A stretch of 64,000 nucleotides of DNA from UBA10649 sp965278965 (GTDB lineage Bacteria; Actinomycetota; Actinomycetes; S36-B12). The stretch is from contig OZ257127.1 in the NCBI GenBank assembly GCA_965278965.1, positions 2,356,001 to 2,420,000 on the forward strand. Reading direction: 5' to 3'. The stretch's first letter is position 1. Each line of letters starts with the position of its first letter. The notes below the pieces were generated by a model that was given only the letters and a program-made list of their open reading frames with translations, had not been told where the DNA came from and searched no databases. The position numbers were made by a program, and so were the translations under genes. Below are positions 9,350-19,081 of this stretch, in pieces.

Positions 9350-9840
9350 CCGGGCTGTCGCCGGCCGACGAGGCGGCCGTCACCGCCCAGCTCGGACGGC
9401 CCCCGCGGGGGGCCGTCGCCGTGGCGCACCGATGCCCCTGCGGGTCCCCCGACGTCGTCGCAACCGCACCGCAGCTCCCCGACGGCACGCCGTTCCCCAC
9501 CGTCTACTACCTGACGTGCCCGCGGGCGACGTCCGCTATCGGCACCCTCGAGGGCAGCGGGCTCATGCGCGAGATGGAGGACCGCCTCGCGGCCGATACG
9601 GACCTGCGTGCGGCATACCGCGCGGCGCACGACTCGTACCTCGCCGACCGGCGCGCGCTCGGGACGGTCGAGGCGATCGACCAGGTCAGCGCCGGCGGGA
9701 TGCCCGACCGGGTGAAGTGCCTGCACGTGCTCGTTGCCCATGCGCTCGCCGCCGGTCCGGGGACCAACCCGTTCGGTGACGAGGCCCTGGCGCTCCTGGG
9801 GCCGTGGTGGGAGCGCGGCTCGTGCGTGGATCCCGGATGA
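9346..9840 (+). CDS. DUF501 family protein
   Basis: 164 aa from the GTG overlapping the stop of the FtsB-like gene. Conserved features of the family are visible: AHRCPCGSPDVV, FPTVYYLTCPRAT, GLMREMEDRL and PDRVKCLHVLVAHALA, with conserved Cys and His residues that could bind a metal. The function is unknown; the gene nearly always lies between divIC-like and ppx genes in actinobacteria. It overlaps the next gene by 4 nt (ATGA). Confidence 0.9.
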   Translation: MTGLSPADEAAVTAQLGRPPRGAVAVAHRCPCGSPDVVATAPQLPDGTPFPTVYYLTCPRATSAIGTLEGSGLMREMEDRLAADTDLRAAYRAAHDSYLADRRALGTVEAIDQVSAGGMPDRVKCLHVLVAHALAAGPGTNPFGDEALALLGPWWERGSCVDPG

Positions 9841-10802
9841 CCACGGACACTCCGGTTGCGGCGGTCGACTGCGGCACCAATGCGATCCGCCTGCTCGTCG
9901 CCGATGTCGATGACGCCGGCGTGCTCCACGACCGCGTGCGCCTCATGCGGACCGTCCGTCTCGGAGAGGGGGTCGACCGCACGGGGACCTTCGCCGAGTC
10001 AGCACTCGAGCGCACGTTCGCGGCGGTCGACGAGTACGCCGCGCTCGTGCGCGAGCACGGGGCGACGCGACTGCGCTTCGTCGCGACCTCGGCCAGCCGC
10101 GACGTGTCCAACCGCACCGCCTTCGTCGACGGCATCCGCGCGCGACTGGGTGTCGACCCGCAAGTCATCACCGGCGAGGAGGAGGCCGCACTGTCCTTCG
10201 CCGGTGCCGTCCGCGGGCTGCCGGCCGGACGCGTGCGCGTCCCGGCGCTCGTCGTCGACATCGGCGGCGGGTCCACCGAGTTCGTCCTGGGTGAGGAGTC
10301 GCCGACGGCCTCGGTGAGCGTGGACGTCGGCTGCGTGCGGATGACCGAGCGGCACCTGCATGGCGACCCGCCGACCCCCGTCGAGATCGCGCTCGCCGCG
10401 GCCGACATCGACGCGGCCGTCGCCCGGGCCGCGGCCAGGGTGCCGCTGACGCAGGGACGCTGCTTCGTCGGACTGGCCGGCACGGTGACCACGGTCGCCG
10501 CCATGGCGCTCGACCTGCCGAGCTACGACGCCGCAGTGCTGCACGGGTCGGTCGTGGGCCGCGACGCCGTCGAGGAGGTCACGACGCGCCTGCTGGCGAT
10601 GACCCGTGCTGAACGGGCGGCGCTGCCGTTCATGCATCCGGGCCGGGTCGACGTGATCGCCGCCGGGGCGATGGTGCTGCGGGCAGCCATGGCCGCCGCC
10701 GAAGCGGGCGAGGTCGTCGTGTCCGAGACAGACATCCTGGATGGCATCGCTTACAGGCTCGCAGCAAACGAGCCTGAGGATCATCTGCGGCCTTTCATGT
10801 AA
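9837..10802 (+). CDS. ppx: exopolyphosphatase Ppx/GppA family
   Basis: 321 aa. ASKHA-fold phosphatase of the short actinobacterial Ppx type. It has the phosphate-1 motif AAVDCGTNAIRLLVADVD at the N-terminus, ITGEEEAALSF, and the phosphate-2 motif VVDIGGGSTEF near residue 140. Members degrade inorganic polyphosphate or pppGpp. The C-terminal HD domain of long proteobacterial Ppx proteins is absent, as usual for this clade. The ATG at 9837 overlaps the DUF501 stop. It is the last gene of a four-gene string with eno. Confidence 0.93.
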   Translation: MTTDTPVAAVDCGTNAIRLLVADVDDAGVLHDRVRLMRTVRLGEGVDRTGTFAESALERTFAAVDEYAALVREHGATRLRFVATSASRDVSNRTAFVDGIRARLGVDPQVITGEEEAALSFAGAVRGLPAGRVRVPALVVDIGGGSTEFVLGEESPTASVSVDVGCVRMTERHLHGDPPTPVEIALAAADIDAAVARAAARVPLTQGRCFVGLAGTVTTVAAMALDLPSYDAAVLHGSVVGRDAVEEVTTRLLAMTRAERAALPFMHPGRVDVIAAGAMVLRAAMAAAEAGEVVVSETDILDGIAYRLAANEPEDHLRPFM

Positions 10803-10836
10803 CCGCTTGTGACCCGCGCGCGGGCGTCCCTACACT
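10799..10836 (+). promoter_or_regulatory. lacI-family gene promoter with operator-like site
   Basis: TTGTGA (10807-10812) and TACACT (10831-10836) are spaced by 18 nt. TGTAACCGCTTGTG (10799-10812) overlaps the -35 and keeps the AA-N-CG-N-TT core of LacI-family operators, which suggests autoregulation. The site overlaps the ppx stop codon. Confidence 0.45.
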
Positions 10837-10856
10837 CGGTGGCCAGGAGGACAGTC

Positions 10857-11867
10857 GTGGCCATCACCATCAAGGATGTCGCCGACGCCGCAGGCGTCTC
10901 GACGGCAACGGTCTCGCGCGCGCTGCGCGGGCTGCCGAACGTGGACTCCGCGACCCGCGAGCGCATCCAGCGGATCGCCACCGACCTCGACTACGTCATC
11001 TCCCCGAGCGCGTCGCGGCTGGCCAGCGGCCGGACCGGCAGCATCGCCGTCATCACCCCGTACATCGCGCGCTGGTACTTCAGCACGGTGCTCTCCGGCG
11101 TCGAGTCGGTGCTCCAGAGCGCCGGCATCGACCTGCTCCTCATGAGCGTGAGCACGGCGGACGGGCAGCCGCGCCTCCCACCCGCGCCCCGGCTGCGGCG
11201 CCGCGTCGACGGCGTGCTGGTCATCGCGCTGCCGCCGCAGGACGAGCAGCTGCACGACGTGCTCGCTCTGCACCTACCCGTCAGCCTCATCGGGCTGTCC
11301 ATGCCGGGGGTCTACAGCGTCGCGATCGACGACGTGCTCGCGGGCCGCATCGCCACCCAGCACCTCATCAACCTCGGCCACGAGCGGATCGGCGTCATCA
11401 ACGGCGCGCCGATCATGTCGCCGTACACGGCCGAGAACGACCGCTACCGCGGGTTCGACGCTGCGATGACCGAGGCCGGGCTGCCGATCGACCCGATGCT
11501 CGAGGCGTACGGCTACTTCACGATCGCCGGCGGCGAGCAGGCGATGACCGCGCTGCTGACGCAGAAGAGCCCGCCGACCGCCGTGTTCGCCATGTCCGAC
11601 GAGATGGCCTTCGGCGCGATGAAGGCGATGCGCAGCCACGGCCTTCAGCCCGGGCGCGACATCTCGCTCGTCGGTGTCGACGGGCACGACATGTCGGAGT
11701 TCTTGGACCTCACGACCGTCGTCCAGCCGGTCCACGACTTGGGCCGCATCGCGGCGGAGTCGCTGCTGCTCCAGCTGCGCACCCAGGGCGCGGAGGGGTC
11801 CGGAGATCCGATCCGCCTACCCACCCAGCTCATCGTCCGAGGCTCCACCAGCCCCAACCGCAGCTGA
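10857..11867 (+). CDS. LacI family transcriptional regulator
   Basis: 336 aa from GTG 10857, chosen because AGGAGG ends 6 nt upstream. The N-terminal HTH begins at once (ITIKDVADAAGVSTATVSRA) with hinge helix PSASRLASGRTGSIAVI, followed by a periplasmic-binding-type sensor domain (about 60-330) ending in PTQLIVRGST. Convergent with the sugar ATPase gene and next to the uptake/beta-glucosidase module, it is probably the sugar-responsive repressor of that module. The candidate operators listed here are sequence-based guesses. Confidence 0.92.
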   Translation: MAITIKDVADAAGVSTATVSRALRGLPNVDSATRERIQRIATDLDYVISPSASRLASGRTGSIAVITPYIARWYFSTVLSGVESVLQSAGIDLLLMSVSTADGQPRLPPAPRLRRRVDGVLVIALPPQDEQLHDVLALHLPVSLIGLSMPGVYSVAIDDVLAGRIATQHLINLGHERIGVINGAPIMSPYTAENDRYRGFDAAMTEAGLPIDPMLEAYGYFTIAGGEQAMTALLTQKSPPTAVFAMSDEMAFGAMKAMRSHGLQPGRDISLVGVDGHDMSEFLDLTTVVQPVHDLGRIAAESLLLQLRTQGAEGSGDPIRLPTQLIVRGSTSPNRS

Positions 11868-11875
11868 GGACCACA

Positions 11876-11937
11876 GTTGAATGGCGAGTTGCGGCGTCGA
11901 CGCCCGCAAGGGCGGCGGCCACAACTCGCCATTCAAC
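11876..11937. terminator. 16-bp perfect intergenic inverted repeat between convergent genes
   Basis: GTTGAATGGCGAGTTG (11876-11891) is repeated as its exact reverse complement at 11922-11937 around a 30-nt loop. It lies between the convergent ends of the LacI gene and the ATPase gene, so it could stop transcription in both directions. It lacks a U-tract, and the long loop is unusual for an intrinsic terminator. Confidence 0.55.
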
Positions 11938-11975
11938 GATAGTTAGAAGCAGCGAGACAGCACGCCAAGCGGCCC

Positions 11976-13049
<1,074 letters not shown>

Positions 13050-13390
13050 GACATTTCCCTTCCACCGGCAGGAACGTGCCGGACGATCCGAAGTGGGGCG
13101 GGTGGCGCGGGGTCGCGCCGAGCCCACGGTAGCCGACGCGGCGGGCACGTCGCTCGACTTCGATCACGACGCCCGATCGGCCCGACGACGGGGCATGAAA
13201 CGCCGTTACATAGGTGTCCCGGAGGCGGCGTATATCAAATCGTGATGTTTTGCAGGGGGATACGTCGGCCATTTGGGTTGCGACGGCCCGCTCCGGGGGG
13301 ACAGGATGACAGCGTTTACGTCGATCGGTCCGTCCGAAGGCGTACGTCGGTCGGGCACCCGCCCGCCGATCCAGTCAGCAAGGAGGATCC
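13050..13390. promoter_or_regulatory. divergent control region between ATPase and sugar-binding lipoprotein genes
   Basis: This 341-bp stretch holds no convincing gene. Two LacI-type operator candidates are visible: TGAAACGCCGTTACA (13196-13210, inverted arms with one mismatch) and TGACAGCGTTTACG (13307-13320, strong right half). An AT-rich patch around 13228-13255 is the likeliest promoter zone. AGGAGG at 13381-13386 is the RBS of the lipoprotein gene. Confidence 0.45.
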
Positions 13391-14815
13391 ATGACCGCAT
13401 CGATGCGGCGTCGTGGAGCTGCCATCCTCGTGAGCGGCGTCGCAGCCACCATGCTGCTCGCCGCCTGCAGCAGCTCCTCGAGTTCAGAGAGCACCAGCTC
13501 GGCGGCCGAGACCAGTGCGGCAGCCGAGAGCAGCGCGGCGGCGTCGTCGGCGCCGGCTGCGAGCGGCGACTGCGCCGCGTACTCGGCCTACATGGGCAAC
13601 GAAGGCACGAAGGTCAACCTGTTCACCTCGGTTCTGCCGCCCGAGCAGCAGCGCTACGAGGATGCCTGGAAGCCCTTCGAGGACTGCACCGGCATCGACA
13701 TCGTGTACGAAGGCAGCGACCAGTTCGAGGCGCAGCTGCCCACCCGCATCGCCGGTGGCAACGCGCCCGACCTCGCGTGGATCCCGCAGCCCGGCCTCCT
13801 CGCCAAGCTCGTCTCGCAGGGTGGCGTCGTCCCGGCGCCCCAGGGTGTTGCCGACAACGTCGACAAGTACTGGAACCCGGCGTGGAAGGACTACGGCACC
13901 GTGGACGGCACGTTCTACGCCGCCCCGAACAGCTCGAACATGAAGTCGTTCGTCTGGTACTCGCCGAAGGTCTTCGCGGACAAGGGCTACACCGTCCCCA
14001 CCTCGTGGGACGAGCTGATGACCCTCAGTGACCAGATGGTCAAGGACGGCATCAAGCCGTGGTGTGGCGGCATCGAGTCCGGTGGAGCCACTGGCTGGCC
14101 GGCGACCGACTGGCTGGAGCAGATCGTGCTGCGTCAGTTCGGCGGCGACGTCTACGACCAGTGGATCGCCCACACCGTCCTCTTCGACTCCCCGCAGATC
14201 AACGACGCGATGGGGACGCTCCAGGCCTGGATGAAGAACCCCGACTACGTCAACGCGGGCTTCGGCAACATCCAGACCATCGCGACGACCGCCTTCCAGG
14301 ATGCGGGCAAGCCGATCCTCGACGCCAAGTGCGGCATGCTGCAGCAGGCCTCGTTCTACGCGGCGCAGTGGCCGACCTTCAAGGCTGACGCCAAGGTGGC
14401 CGAGGACGGCGACGTGTTCGCCTTCTACCTGCCCCAGATGGACGAGTCGGTGGCGGCCAACCCGGTCGTCGGCGGCGGCGAGTTCACCACGGCGTTCTCC
14501 GATCGTCCGGAGGTCGCGGCTGTCCAGACGTACCTGTCGTCGGCGGAGTTCGCCACGGCTCGTGCGGCGCAGCCCGGCGGCTGGGTGTCGGCGAACAGCG
14601 GCGTGCCGCTGGAGACCTACACCGACCCGATCTCCAAGCTGTCGGCGCAGTACCTGACCGATCCCAACGGCGTCTTCCGCTTCGACGCGTCCGACCTCAT
14701 GCCGGCTGCTGTCGGTGCGGGCTCGTTCTGGACCGGCATGACGGCGTGGTTCGGCACGGATGAGTCGACGACCGATGTGCTGAAGTCGATCGACGCGGCC
14801 TGGCCGGCGTCCTGA
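13391..14815 (+). CDS. sugar ABC transporter solute-binding lipoprotein
   Basis: 474 aa. A signal peptide with lipobox LAAC (Cys26) is followed by a Ser/Ala-rich linker (about 27-58) that spaces the receptor from the membrane. The mature domain is a family-1 carbohydrate-binding protein (KVNLFTSVLPPEQQRYEDAW, PDLAWIPQPGLL, YTVPTSWDELM), closest in feel to alpha-glucoside AglE-like receptors. AGGAGG sits 4 nt before the ATG. It begins the unit with two permeases and a GH1 glucosidase, so it probably binds a gluco-oligosaccharide. Confidence 0.93.
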   Translation: MTASMRRRGAAILVSGVAATMLLAACSSSSSSESTSSAAETSAAAESSAAASSAPAASGDCAAYSAYMGNEGTKVNLFTSVLPPEQQRYEDAWKPFEDCTGIDIVYEGSDQFEAQLPTRIAGGNAPDLAWIPQPGLLAKLVSQGGVVPAPQGVADNVDKYWNPAWKDYGTVDGTFYAAPNSSNMKSFVWYSPKVFADKGYTVPTSWDELMTLSDQMVKDGIKPWCGGIESGGATGWPATDWLEQIVLRQFGGDVYDQWIAHTVLFDSPQINDAMGTLQAWMKNPDYVNAGFGNIQTIATTAFQDAGKPILDAKCGMLQQASFYAAQWPTFKADAKVAEDGDVFAFYLPQMDESVAANPVVGGGEFTTAFSDRPEVAAVQTYLSSAEFATARAAQPGGWVSANSGVPLETYTDPISKLSAQYLTDPNGVFRFDASDLMPAAVGAGSFWTGMTAWFGTDESTTDVLKSIDAAWPAS

Positions 14816-14854
14816 TCGGACAGCGTTCGTCCGTAGTTCGCTGATCGCATGAGT

Positions 14855-14894
14855 GCCGGGGCCTGAGGGTGTAGGAAGTCCCTCAGGCCCCGGC
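14855..14894 (+). terminator. strong hairpin between binding protein and permease genes
   Basis: A 15-bp perfect stem (14855-14869 with 14880-14894) closes a 10-nt loop. Lying 40 nt after the binding-protein stop and 45 nt before the first permease, it probably attenuates transcription or protects the upstream mRNA so that the receptor is made in excess, a common design in sugar ABC operons. Confidence 0.7.
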
Positions 14895-14939
14895 CTCGTT
14901 CGTCTGGGCCTGTGTTGATGTCAGGAGTGGAGGAGAGAC

Positions 14940-15920
14940 GTGAGCGAGCTCGTCGCCGGTCTGGAGAAGGTGGGCACAGCGCTGGCGGCCGTCGCCATCG
15001 TGCTCGGCCTCCTGCTGATCGTGTTCTTCCTGGCCGCCCGTTCGAAGGGTCGCGCGCAGGGCGTGCTGGCCGGGATCGTGTTCCTCGGCCCGGCGATTCT
15101 CCTGCTCCTGTACGGCTTGGTCGTTCCCGCATTCCGCACGACGGCCGGGTCGTTCCAGGACGCCAGCGGCAACAAGTGGGTCGGCCTGGCGAACTACGGC
15201 TGGATCTTCACGGCGCCGGGCAACTCGACGTTCCTCATCAACACGGTCCTGTGGATCATCATCGCCCCGCTCTTCTCGACGGCCCTGGGCCTGACCCTCG
15301 CGCTGCTCCTGGACCGGATGCGCCGCGAGTCCGTCTCCAAGTCCCTGATCTTCATGCCGATGGCGATCTCGTTCGTGGGCGCCGGCATCATCTGGGGCCT
15401 GGTCTACGAGTACCGCGACCCCGCCCAGCCGCAGGTCGGGCTCCTCAGCCAGATCGCCGAGTGGCTCGGTATCGCCGATCCACCTAACTGGCTCCTGTGG
15501 CAGCCGTTCAACAACTTCTTCCTCATGGTCATCATGATCTGGATCCAGACCGGCTTCGCCATGGTCGTGCTCTCGGCGGCCATCAAGAACATCCCCGGCG
15601 ACGTCGTCGAAGCCGCTGAGCTCGACGGGGCGATCGGCTGGCGCCTCTTCAGCCGGGTCACGATCCCGATGATCCGCGGGACGCTCATCGTCGTCCTGAC
15701 CACGATCGTCATCGCGGTCCTGAAGGTCTTCGACATCGTCCGCACCATGACCAACGGCAACTTCGGCACGCAAGTCGTCGCCAACGAGATGTATGCGCAG
15801 GCCTTCGTCCAGTTCGACGTCGGCCGAGGCAGCGCGCTCGCGGTCGTGCTCTTCCTCGGAGTCGTCCCCTTGATCATCTACAACGTGGTGCAGCTTCGGA
15901 AGGAGCGGTTGGTCCGATGA
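14940..15920 (+). CDS. sugar ABC transporter permease (MalF/AglF-like)
   Basis: 326 aa, about eight predicted membrane segments including an extra N-terminal pair. The cytoplasmic EAA loop (VVEAAELDGAIGWRLFSRVT) couples to the ATPase. The GTG start has GGAGGAG 3-5 nt upstream. It follows the binding-protein hairpin and overlaps the second permease by 4 nt (ATGA). Together with 15917-16894 it forms the heterodimeric pore of a CUT1 importer. Confidence 0.92.
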   Translation: MSELVAGLEKVGTALAAVAIVLGLLLIVFFLAARSKGRAQGVLAGIVFLGPAILLLLYGLVVPAFRTTAGSFQDASGNKWVGLANYGWIFTAPGNSTFLINTVLWIIIAPLFSTALGLTLALLLDRMRRESVSKSLIFMPMAISFVGAGIIWGLVYEYRDPAQPQVGLLSQIAEWLGIADPPNWLLWQPFNNFFLMVIMIWIQTGFAMVVLSAAIKNIPGDVVEAAELDGAIGWRLFSRVTIPMIRGTLIVVLTTIVIAVLKVFDIVRTMTNGNFGTQVVANEMYAQAFVQFDVGRGSALAVVLFLGVVPLIIYNVVQLRKERLVR

Positions 15921-16894
15921 GCGTCGAGGCGCACGAGGTCATCCTGGTTCCCGGTCAACGTGAGGAGACGATCCCGCAGGCCGCACGTCGCAAGCTGAGC
16001 AGCCCGTGGGCGAGCGGCCTGGTCATCTTGATCACGATCTTGTGGACGGTGCCGACCTTCGGCCTGCTCGTCACGTCGCTCCGACCGGCCGCCGACGCCA
16101 CGAGCAGCGGCTGGTGGACGTTCTTCACCAACCCGTCGGTAACGATGTCCAACTACAGCGAGGTCCTCACCGGTGGCCAGACCATCCCGGGTGGCATCAC
16201 GCCTTACTTCTTCAACTCGTTCGCCATCGCGATCCCGGCCGCGATCTTCCCGGTCGTCATCGCGTGCATGGCCGCGTATGCCCTCGCGTGGATCCCGTTC
16301 AAGTTCTCGACGGCGATCTTCTTCACGATCTTCGCGCTCCAGGTGATCCCGCTGCAGATGTCGCTGCTGCCGCTGCTGCAGATGTTCAACAAGGGCTGGT
16401 CGCTCGGGCCGATCCCGATCTTCCCGGACCTGAACCAACCGGGGAGCAACCAGTCGATCTTCGTCGGGACGTACGTGCCGTTGTGGATCGCGCACACGAT
16501 GTTCGCCCTCCCGCTGGCGATCTTCCTGCTGCACAACTTCATCGCGCAGCTCCCGCGTGAGCTGATGGAGGCCGCGCGCGTCGACGGCGCGAGCCACTTC
16601 CTGATCTTCCGCAAGCTCGTGCTGCCGCTGGCGATCCCGGCGATCGCGTCGTTCGCGATCTTCCAGTTCCTCTGGGTGTGGAACGACCTGCTCGTGGCCC
16701 TGACATTCGCCGGCGGGACACCAGACGTCGCACCTATCACCGCGTATCTAGCGAATATCAAGGGCTCCTACGGTGCGCAGCTCCATCTGATCACCGCCGG
16801 CGCGTTCATCGCGATCATCGTCCCGCTCATCGTGTTCTTCTCGTTGCAGCGGTTCTTCGTCCGCGGGCTGCTGGCCGGCTCGGTCAAGGGGTAG
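15917..16894 (+). CDS. sugar ABC transporter permease (MalG/AglG-like)
   Basis: 325 aa with six predicted membrane segments and the EAA loop ELMEAARVDGASHFLIFRKL. The N-terminus has a longer cytoplasmic tail than usual before the first membrane helix (LVILITILWTVPTFGLLV). Start overlaps the stop of the partner permease. It is followed 7 nt later by the beta-glucosidase, indicating translation from one message. Confidence 0.92.
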   Translation: MSVEAHEVILVPGQREETIPQAARRKLSSPWASGLVILITILWTVPTFGLLVTSLRPAADATSSGWWTFFTNPSVTMSNYSEVLTGGQTIPGGITPYFFNSFAIAIPAAIFPVVIACMAAYALAWIPFKFSTAIFFTIFALQVIPLQMSLLPLLQMFNKGWSLGPIPIFPDLNQPGSNQSIFVGTYVPLWIAHTMFALPLAIFLLHNFIAQLPRELMEAARVDGASHFLIFRKLVLPLAIPAIASFAIFQFLWVWNDLLVALTFAGGTPDVAPITAYLANIKGSYGAQLHLITAGAFIAIIVPLIVFFSLQRFFVRGLLAGSVKG

Positions 16895-16901
16895 ATACCG
16901 C

Positions 16902-18254
16902 ATGGCGTTGGAGATCCCCGGCGGCTTCGAGCTCGGAGCCGCCACCGCGGCGTGGCAGATCGAGGGCGACGTCGCTGGTCGCGGCCGGTGCATCTGGGAC
17001 GACTTCGCGGACGTCCCGGGCGCGATCGTCGATGGCGCGACGGGGGAGCCTGCGTGCGACCACGTCCACCGGCTCGAGGAGGACCTCGACCTTTTGTCGT
17101 GGCTGGGCGTGGACGCGTACCGGTTCTCGATCAGCTGGCCGCGGATCCTTCCGACCGGTGTCGGCGAGGTGTCCTCGGAGGGTCTGGGCTTCTACGACCG
17201 TCTGGTCGACGGGCTGCTCGCCCGCGGCATCCGGCCCGTCGCGACGCTGTACCACTGGGACCTGCCCAGCCCGTTGGAAGCGGCGGGCGGCTGGCCCGTC
17301 CGCGACACCGCCTACCGCTTCGCGGACTACGCCGAGGTCGTGGCGGAGCGCTTCGCGGATCGGGTTGACCGGTGGGCCACGCTCAACGAGCCGTGGTGCA
17401 GCGCGTTCCTCGGCTACTGCTCGGGCACGTTCGCGCCGGGGCGCCGTGACCCGGAGGCGTCGCTGGCCTCGATCTACCACCTGATGCTCGGGCACGGCCT
17501 CGCCGTGGAGCGGCTGCGCGCGGCCGGTGCCCGCAACGTGGGGATCGTGCTGAACCTGATCCCCGTCGTCGCGGAAGAGCCGGCGATGGAGGCCACGGCG
17601 CGGCACATCGACGGCCTGCAGAACCGCATCGTGCTGGACCTCCTCGCCGGTCGTGGTGTCACGGCCGAGGTCCGTGAGTCGTGCGCGGCCGTCACCGACT
17701 GGGCGTTCGTGCGGCCCGAGGACGACCCCGTGCTGTCGGCGCCGATCGACTGGCTCGGCGAGAACTACTACACGGTCTACCGGGTGGCGCCGGCCGGCGC
17801 GGACGATGCCGAGGCCGTCGGACAGGAGACCGCGGCGATCCCGGCGTGCCCCCCGATGCGCTTCGCCCCGCGCGACCCTGTGACGGACATGGGCTGGGAG
17901 ATCCTGCCGTCGGGGCTGGAGACCGCGCTTCGGATGGCGACGGACGCGCTGCCCGGGGTGCCGCTGTGGGTGTGCGAGAACGGCGCGGCGGTCGGGGAGA
18001 CGACTGACGCGACCGGCGTCCACGACCCGATCCGCACCGAGTACATCCGCGACCACCTCGAGGTCCTCATGCGCATGCGCGAGAAGGGGTTCGACGTGCG
18101 CGGGTACTACGTGTGGAGCCTGCTGGACAACCTCGAGTGGGCGTCCGGGTGGACCAAGAAGTTCGGGATCATCCGCGTCGACCCGGCGACCGGGACGCGC
18201 ACCGTGAAGGACAGCGCCGTCTGGTACCGCGACCTCATCGCCTCCCGCACCTGA
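16902..18254 (+). CDS. GH1 family beta-glucosidase
   Basis: 450 aa, usual for GH1. N-terminal signature GFELGAATAAWQIEGD, acid/base Glu163 in TLNEPW and nucleophile Glu359 in WVCENGAA are all present. No signal peptide, so it acts in the cytoplasm on imported beta-glucosides such as cellobiose. The coupling to a CUT1 importer and a LacI regulator fits cello-oligosaccharide or aryl-beta-glucoside use, although the binding protein looks alpha-glucoside-like; the actual sugar is open. Confidence 0.95.
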   Translation: MALEIPGGFELGAATAAWQIEGDVAGRGRCIWDDFADVPGAIVDGATGEPACDHVHRLEEDLDLLSWLGVDAYRFSISWPRILPTGVGEVSSEGLGFYDRLVDGLLARGIRPVATLYHWDLPSPLEAAGGWPVRDTAYRFADYAEVVAERFADRVDRWATLNEPWCSAFLGYCSGTFAPGRRDPEASLASIYHLMLGHGLAVERLRAAGARNVGIVLNLIPVVAEEPAMEATARHIDGLQNRIVLDLLAGRGVTAEVRESCAAVTDWAFVRPEDDPVLSAPIDWLGENYYTVYRVAPAGADDAEAVGQETAAIPACPPMRFAPRDPVTDMGWEILPSGLETALRMATDALPGVPLWVCENGAAVGETTDATGVHDPIRTEYIRDHLEVLMRMREKGFDVRGYYVWSLLDNLEWASGWTKKFGIIRVDPATGTRTVKDSAVWYRDLIASRT

Positions 18255-18269
18255 CCCCCCGTTCCGTTT

Positions 18270-18286
18270 GTCCCGCTTTGCGGGAC
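18270..18286 (+). terminator. hairpin after beta-glucosidase
   Basis: GTCCCGC-TTT-GCGGGAC forms a 7-bp stem 16 nt after the beta-glucosidase stop. It is a likely terminator for the sugar operon. Nearly the same word occurs at 59839-59854. Confidence 0.6.
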
Positions 18287-18397
18287 GGGCGGGCGGCTGA
18301 GCATCGTGTGGGCTGTTGAGTTGCATGCCTGTCCCAGTCGTTCGGCGGTTGACGGACGCGCCGGACGGGCTCGAACGCCGTGGGCCAGACTGTCGTC

Positions 18398-19081
18398 ATG
18401 CGCAACGCGACCGTGACCATCGACGGCGACGCCGTCCCCGCCGTCCTGTCCGTCCCGTCCTCGGGTTCGGGCCCCGGCGTCATCGTCATCCAGGAGTGGT
18501 GGGGCCTCGTCCCGCACATCGCCGAGGTGACGCAGCGGCTCGCAGCCGCGGGCTTCGTGGCACTGGCGGTCGATCACTACCGCGGTGAGGAGACGACCGA
18601 GCCCGACGAGGCGCAGAAGCTGATGATCGGTCTGGACATCGCGCAGGTCGAACGGGACCTCGCGGCGGCGGCCGCCGACCTCGTCGCCCGGCCCGAGGTC
18701 ACCTCGGAGCAGATCGGCGTGGTCGGCTTCTGCATGGGCGGCGGCCTCGCGCTTCTGGGGCCGGCGGCATCCGACGTGATCGGCGGCGCCGTCGCGTTCT
18801 ACCCAGCCCTGCCGTGGCCGCAGTACTCGCCGGACTGGAACCGCTACGCAGGCAAGGCCGCGGTCGTGCACAAGGCTGAGTCGGACGAGCCCGGTACGGG
18901 CGCGGCGATCGCGACCTACGCGGAGGCGATCGCCGCAGCCGGCGGTGACGTGACGATCTACGACTACCCGGGCAGCGTGCACGCCTTCTTCAACGACACC
19001 CGGCCCGAGGTCTTCCAGGCCGACAACTCGGCGCTCGCATGGGAGCGGACGCTGGCTGCGCTGCGTGCGATCACCGGCTGA
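18398..19081 (+). CDS. dienelactone hydrolase family protein
   Basis: 227 aa alpha/beta-hydrolase. VIVIQEWWGLVPHI is the family's N-terminal signature, GFCMGGGLAL carries the Cys nucleophile (DLH type, Cys instead of Ser), and GSVHAFFND carries the His, with an Asp before it. Members hydrolyse dienelactones or other small esters. The ATG at 18398 is chosen over a GTG at 18380 because CAGACT (18386-18391) gives a leaderless -10 arrangement 6 nt before it. The 3' end overlaps the next gene by 17 nt. Confidence 0.88.
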   Translation: MRNATVTIDGDAVPAVLSVPSSGSGPGVIVIQEWWGLVPHIAEVTQRLAAAGFVALAVDHYRGEETTEPDEAQKLMIGLDIAQVERDLAAAAADLVARPEVTSEQIGVVGFCMGGGLALLGPAASDVIGGAVAFYPALPWPQYSPDWNRYAGKAAVVHKAESDEPGTGAAIATYAEAIAAAGGDVTIYDYPGSVHAFFNDTRPEVFQADNSALAWERTLAALRAITG

